Positions 45,501-48,267 of a stretch of 48,267 bases of DNA are shown in pieces. Within the stretch, counting starts at the first letter, position 1; each line of letters opens with the position of its first letter. The position numbers and the translations under genes were made by a program. Source of the stretch: Flavobacteriales bacterium (GTDB taxonomy: Bacteria; Bacteroidota; Bacteroidia; Flavobacteriales; Schleiferiaceae); contig JAAXJR010000038.1 of NCBI GenBank assembly GCA_012269745.1, positions 1 through 48,267 on the forward strand, in the 5' to 3' direction. The notes beneath the pieces are model-generated. The model ran no database searches. It saw only the letters and a list, made by a program, of their open reading frames with translations, and was not told where the DNA came from.

Positions 45501-45899
45501 CTGAAGCTTTACCAAAGATTAGGCGAGCTCACTGAAGAGGAAGATTTACAATTCTTTGAAATGGAATTGGAAGACCGATTCGGCCCTATCCCGCCGTCTG
45601 TGGCAGCCCTACTCTATTCGGTACGCATCAAATGGCTGGCCAAGCATATTGGCTTCCAGAAGCTCATCATCAAAATGGGCAAGTTTATCGGGCACTTTGC
45701 CGCCGAGAACAATAGCGAGTATTACCAACTGCCTATTTTCTCGGCCATCTTAGGCTATTTGCAGCGCAATCCGCGCAAGGTTCAAGTGAAACAAAAGGGA
45801 GAGAAACTCACCTTTGTCGCACAAAACATTATTGAATTACAAGACGTTCATCAGATGTTGAGCAGCATCGTTGAATTGGAAAAACCAGTAGAAGCATAA
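42549..45899 (+). CDS. mfd: Transcription-repair coupling factor Mfd
   Basis: Removes RNA polymerase stalled at DNA lesions and recruits UvrA. The 1116-residue protein has the UvrB-like N-terminal part, the RNA polymerase interaction domain (ALEFGDYVTHVDHGVGKFGG near 430-450), a helicase/translocase core with GDVGFGKTE, DEEQ and TATPIPRTL, MRGRVGRSNKKAF, and the C-terminal TRCF domain. The start is TTG at 42549: no ATG occurs until about codon 58, which would cut the first domain. It lies 3 bases after fbp and overlaps the DinB-like gene by 1 base. Confidence 0.96.
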   Translation: MEIADLLSRYHSHPLVEQLSAAHATEQNIALGFQAAGGSHTAVLAAATYERTGSMQFIITNSKEEAAYIQNDIEKLLPSVKSYFYPASYRRPYEVETTDNANVLLRAEVLNHLSARRKAPILISYPDALFEKVVTKKELETNTLKVNLGDQLSLDFLNETLFEYQFERVDFVVQPGQFSVRGGIVDIFSFSKDHPYRVEFFDDEVESIRFFDIETQRTVGKATKMSIVPNVENKTFLESRASLLSYLPKNTQLWIDTPSMATKKLDRLMELAHERYEELGDTVQRGAPSELFISGDAMKRGLLEFPRVEYGRSEWTSEKLESKALPQRAFNKDFQLLAQTLLRSEKEGVETVLMCSNPKQIERFHAIFEDLELAPKYETTVGALHEGFEDELAKTYLYTDHEIFDRYQRFNIKNGAKKKQAITLEQLNALEFGDYVTHVDHGVGKFGGLQKVDNNGKIQEAIKLVYRDNDILYVSIHSLHKISKYNGKDGTAPSLHKLGSAQWQTLKKKTKAKVKKIAFDLIQLYAKRREAIGFQCAPDGYLQHELEASFLFEDTPDQMSATEAIKKDMESPMPMDRLICGDVGFGKTELAIRAAFKAVANGKQVAVLVPTTVLAFQHFKTFSKRLEGFPVNVDYINRFRTAGQQRETLKKLAEGKVDILIGTHKLVSKSVEFKDLGLLIIDEEQKFGVAVKDKIKTLKVNVDTLTLTATPIPRTLQFSLMAARDLSVMTTPPPNRQPIETELVGFNEEGIRDAISYEIQRGGQVFFINNRVSNIQEVAGMVSRLVPDARVAIGHGQMEGKKLEKVMLDFMDGKYDVLVATSIIESGLDVPNANTIIINNANHFGMSDLHQMRGRVGRSNKKAFCKLITPPLSTLTDEARKRLRALEQFTDLGSGFKIAMKDLEIRGAGDMLGGEQSGFITDMGFDTYQKILAEAVKELKENEFKDLYEKENKDKGSDFVDEVQIDTDMELLIPDNYVNNIEERLKLYQRLGELTEEEDLQFFEMELEDRFGPIPPSVAALLYSVRIKWLAKHIGFQKLIIKMGKFIGHFAAENNSEYYQLPIFSAILGYLQRNPRKVQVKQKGEKLTFVAQNIIELQDVHQMLSSIVELEKPVEA

Positions 45900-46537
45900 T
45901 GAAGGTTCAAGACTTTATAGATTCTAGATTGGCGGAATTGGCCAAGTATAAAAAGCAATTTGAAAGCGCCTTTTACTTCCTTGAGGAGGACGAATTATTC
46001 TTCATTCCCGAGGGCGAACAATGGTCTGCCATTGAGTGCATTGAGCACATCAACAATGTGAATGAAGGCTATTTACCGCAGCTGACCAAGGTCTGTCAAG
46101 CGGAAGAAGCAAGTCAAACGGAAGAACTTACCCTGACCTGGTTTCAGAAAAAAGCGCGCGGATGGATGTCTCCATTGAGCCAACCTGAGGCACGAAAAAT
46201 TCGTGCACCTAAGAAGCTGCAACCGCGACGCATTCAAAATCCAGAGCTCAAGCTGAGTGCACAGAAGGTGATGGAGAACTTCATTTCTGACCTCAGCCAG
46301 ATTGAGAAGATCTTACGCATCATTCCGCACAGTCCTGAGCTTAGGAACACCAAGGTGATGAGCGCTGCTCCTCCAATCAAAGTCAAAACCTTGACAGGAT
46401 TAGAAATGATGGTGCCGCATATCGGTCGTCATTTGGAACAAGCCGAGCGCATCTTAAAAGGCGGACGATTGGCTAAAGAAGCTCAAGTCGAGAACCCTGA
46501 CCTGATCTTCCCTACGCGCGAAGCGGAGAAAGAGTAA
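45899..46537 (+). CDS. DinB-like (DUF664/YfiT-type) four-helix protein
   Basis: The 212-residue protein resembles the DinB/YfiT fold: residues 1-60 end in WSAIECIEHINNVNEGYLP and a C-terminal VPHIGRHLEQAERIL provides further His residues; together they would form the metal site of the family. Members are thiol-dependent transferases or of unknown role. The central basic stretch (APKKLQPRRIQN) is not typical. It is coupled to mfd by the overlapping TAATG and ends before a bidirectional terminator. Confidence 0.8.
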   Translation: MKVQDFIDSRLAELAKYKKQFESAFYFLEEDELFFIPEGEQWSAIECIEHINNVNEGYLPQLTKVCQAEEASQTEELTLTWFQKKARGWMSPLSQPEARKIRAPKKLQPRRIQNPELKLSAQKVMENFISDLSQIEKILRIIPHSPELRNTKVMSAAPPIKVKTLTGLEMMVPHIGRHLEQAERILKGGRLAKEAQVENPDLIFPTREAEKE

Positions 46538-46588
46538 GGGTCAATTCAGCTGAAAAGACCGGATAAAAACCATAAAAAAGCCCATAAA

Positions 46589-46621
46589 AAAACCCCCGCG
46601 GCCGTCGGCCGCGGGGGTTTT
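46589..46621. terminator. Bidirectional terminator between the DinB-like and PorP/SprF genes
   Basis: CCCCCGCGGCC and GGCCGCGGGGG are perfect 11-base arms with a GTC loop, flanked by AAAA on the left and TTTT on the right. It can stop transcripts from both directions, as fits the two convergent genes. Confidence 0.93.
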
Positions 46622-46642
46622 AGTTGAATTATTTTCCGACTC

Positions 46643-48169
46643 CTACATCACCTTAATCCAAAGCTTTCCGTTGTACTGACCATTAAAGCCTGTATTACGC
46701 GCTTGGTTAGCAGCATTGTAGTTATTGAATTTCAATAGGAATACGTAGTACATGTTGTTGTTCGGATCCTGGAAGATGTCTGAACCTACACCCTGAGCAC
46801 GAAGCTTGTTTTGTAGTTTCACAGCATTGTTTCTCGATCCAAATACACCTGCAGTCACATAATACCCTTGTGAACCTGGCTGAACATTTCCAGCGTATTG
46901 GTTCGGGTTGTAACCTGTGATGTTTGAATTCACTGTACCTCCACCTTGCGGGGTCTGTGGATATATATTGCCACCGGCACCAGTATTAGGATCAAATCCT
47001 CCATTACCTGAAGCACCGCCGTTGTTCATACCACCTTGAGCACCTGCATTATTTGCAGCAGCTTCACTTGCAGCATCGGCAGCGGCTTGTGCAGCAGCTT
47101 CACTTAGCTCGCCTTTCATCGCTTCCTTCTCTGCATCAAACAAAGATTTTTGTTGCTCGGTGATCTCATCTTTGAATTCGTCCAAACGGTCATTGAGCAG
47201 ATCTTCTAGATCGCCAGATTGACGACGTTGACGGTCCTTCAATTTCTTGATTTCATTTTCTAGACGCTTGTCCTTCTTGCTCTCACCAAAGGTGTAGCGC
47301 AACATAAATTCGTGCGAATTACCCAAGGCAAAACCGTAAGTGTTCAGCGAGAAGTCATACGCGTAACCTAGGCTGATGTTCTCCGTAACGTGAACACCGG
47401 CATTACCAGTAACTGCATAAGATGAGCGGTATGCTGCACCCACGTAGAAGTACTCCTTGTGGTTGAACATCAAACCTGCATCTACCTGTGGAATGGTTAC
47501 CTCGTTAGCACGAACGGTTACAAATGGACTTAGGGTCATTAGACCTTTCTGTAGCTGTACGTCGTAAGCAGTATTCACCACATAGTGACGCATGTAGTGG
47601 TACTGGTAAGGACTGTTGAAGTTATCCCCAAAGTCCACCTTTGGCGCCAATAGGTTGGGTACTGCAGCACCAATATTGAAATCGCCAAACTTCAAATTGA
47701 AACCGAAGTTTAAATCAAATTTCGAGCTATTTAATTGGCTGTAAAGAACTGGATCCAATTCATCCGGCACGCGAATACCTGCCACGTTGATGTTGTTGTT
47801 TACATATCCAGCACCTAAACCAAGACTCAGACTATTTTGATCTGTGAACTTTACGTGCCAAGCGTAAGAGCCATAAAAACCCGAGCGGCTTACGATGTCT
47901 GTTACGTCATTAAAAGCGTAACCGCTGTATCCAAACTTAAGGTCATTTTGATTCCCGTTGAACGCCATGAATTGCGTTTCAGGAGCACCTTGAATATCCG
48001 TCCATTGACGACGATTAAGAATGGAAATTTCGGTTTTACCATCAATCCCACTGAAGGCAGGATTGAACAAGTACGCTGTATTCAAATAACTCGAAATGAG
48101 TGGTAATTGCTGTGCATTGGCAGCTAGACTTCCAACCAACAATGCGAAAATAAATAGTTGCTTTTTCAT
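46643..48169 (-). CDS. PorP/SprF-family T9SS protein with C-terminal SPOR-like domain
   Basis: Residues 1-19 are a signal peptide (ending NAQQ). Residues about 20-300 form the PorP/SprF outer-membrane barrel (LPLISSYLNTAYLFNPAFSGIDGKTEISILNRRQW). A charged coiled coil follows (about 300-370), then a Gly/Asn/Ala-rich linker (about 370-430) and a 75-residue end that reads like a SPOR domain (GYYVTAGVFGSRNNAVKLQN ... MYYVFLLKFNNYNAANQAR). PorP/SprF proteins help secrete the adhesin encoded next to them. The gene starts 2 bases after the stop of the upstream gene, whose C-terminus is visible at the window edge. Confidence 0.85.
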   Translation of the reverse strand: MKKQLFIFALLVGSLAANAQQLPLISSYLNTAYLFNPAFSGIDGKTEISILNRRQWTDIQGAPETQFMAFNGNQNDLKFGYSGYAFNDVTDIVSRSGFYGSYAWHVKFTDQNSLSLGLGAGYVNNNINVAGIRVPDELDPVLYSQLNSSKFDLNFGFNLKFGDFNIGAAVPNLLAPKVDFGDNFNSPYQYHYMRHYVVNTAYDVQLQKGLMTLSPFVTVRANEVTIPQVDAGLMFNHKEYFYVGAAYRSSYAVTGNAGVHVTENISLGYAYDFSLNTYGFALGNSHEFMLRYTFGESKKDKRLENEIKKLKDRQRRQSGDLEDLLNDRLDEFKDEITEQQKSLFDAEKEAMKGELSEAAAQAAADAASEAAANNAGAQGGMNNGGASGNGGFDPNTGAGGNIYPQTPQGGGTVNSNITGYNPNQYAGNVQPGSQGYYVTAGVFGSRNNAVKLQNKLRAQGVGSDIFQDPNNNMYYVFLLKFNNYNAANQARNTGFNGQYNGKLWIKVM

Positions 48170-48171
48170 GA

Positions 48172-48267
48172 TTAGAAGTTGTTAAGGATGGTTACTGCCG
48201 CCTTGACCCTAATCTTATTATCAAAGGTCAATACGTAATAGTAGGTACCGTCTTCGAGCTGAGCACC
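48172..48267 (-). CDS. C-terminus of a surface protein with gliding-type (type B) sorting domain, partial
   Basis: Only the last 31 residues are in the window. The segment LEDGTYYYVLTFDNK followed by AAVTILNNF fits the end of the gliding-motility-associated (type B) C-terminal domain, with its typical DGTYYYVL strand. Its place directly before a PorP/SprF gene, 2 bases apart, is the usual arrangement for large T9SS adhesins. The rest lies to the right of the window. Confidence 0.72.
   Translation of the reverse strand, partial: GAQLEDGTYYYVLTFDNKIRVKAAVTILNNF

Overview
The window comes from a non-flagellated, probably marine, member of the Bacteroidota, most likely Flavobacteriales. The evidence is type IX secretion system (T9SS) genes (PorQ, PorP/SprF, a type A sorting domain and the tail of a gliding-type C-terminal domain), promoters of the TAnnTTTG type, starts without Shine-Dalgarno sequences, and several gene orders I recall as typical of Flavobacteriia (PASTA/ddl/coaD, nudix/pyrE/birA/rsfS/ftsH/LUD/cdsA/psd, porQ/cmk). 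Family names rest on reading motifs, not on searches. No tRNA, rRNA, CRISPR array or intact mobile element was seen.

Layout. 1-4557 (minus): a PASTA membrane protein, a secreted T9SS protein, an RluD-type pseudouridine synthase and a truncated cytochrome c peroxidase, tightly packed. 4619-10583: ddl and coaD, then a nudix hydrolase back to back with pyrE, birA back to back with rsfS, and ftsH with a strong terminator. 10709-12739: a LUD protein, cdsA and psd (phosphatidylethanolamine synthesis). 12741-16888 (minus): lon, porQ and cmk. 17006-18479 (minus): yaaA and an outer-membrane barrel. 18558-21178: a lipoprotein pair, CsgG/FlgO-like plus LPP20-like. 21219-21659: a MarR regulator behind a perfect palindrome.

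21958-35296 is the most distinctive part: an acetate/propionate utilisation block on one strand. It starts with a transposase-derived zinc-ribbon/HTH protein and a large palindrome at the start of a porin gene. Then come a small subunit (DUF4212) and a sodium:solute symporter, a strong hairpin, a small membrane protein, a histidine kinase whose sensor half is itself a symporter fold, a single-domain response regulator, propionyl-CoA and acetyl-CoA synthetases, a cNMP/CBS/DUF294 protein and a DEDDh exonuclease. From the small membrane protein onward most genes overlap by 4-11 bases, so sensing, uptake and activation of short-chain acids are probably co-expressed.

35390-38387: lysA, a GNAT acetyltransferase and aspartate kinase (lysine branch), linked by 4-base overlaps. 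38384-41443 (minus): ksgA, mgtE and a D-2-hydroxyacid dehydrogenase. 41532-46537: fbp, mfd (TTG start) and a DinB-fold protein, closed by a bidirectional terminator. 46643-48267 (minus): a PorP/SprF protein with a C-terminal SPOR-like domain, just downstream of the end of a large surface protein.

Two cross-cutting signals stand out. Five genes at the head of transcription units carry a TAnnTTT(G/A) box ending only 4-5 bases before ATG, with a sixth near match, which suggests leaderless mRNAs. Convergent genes often end within a few bases of each other or overlap.
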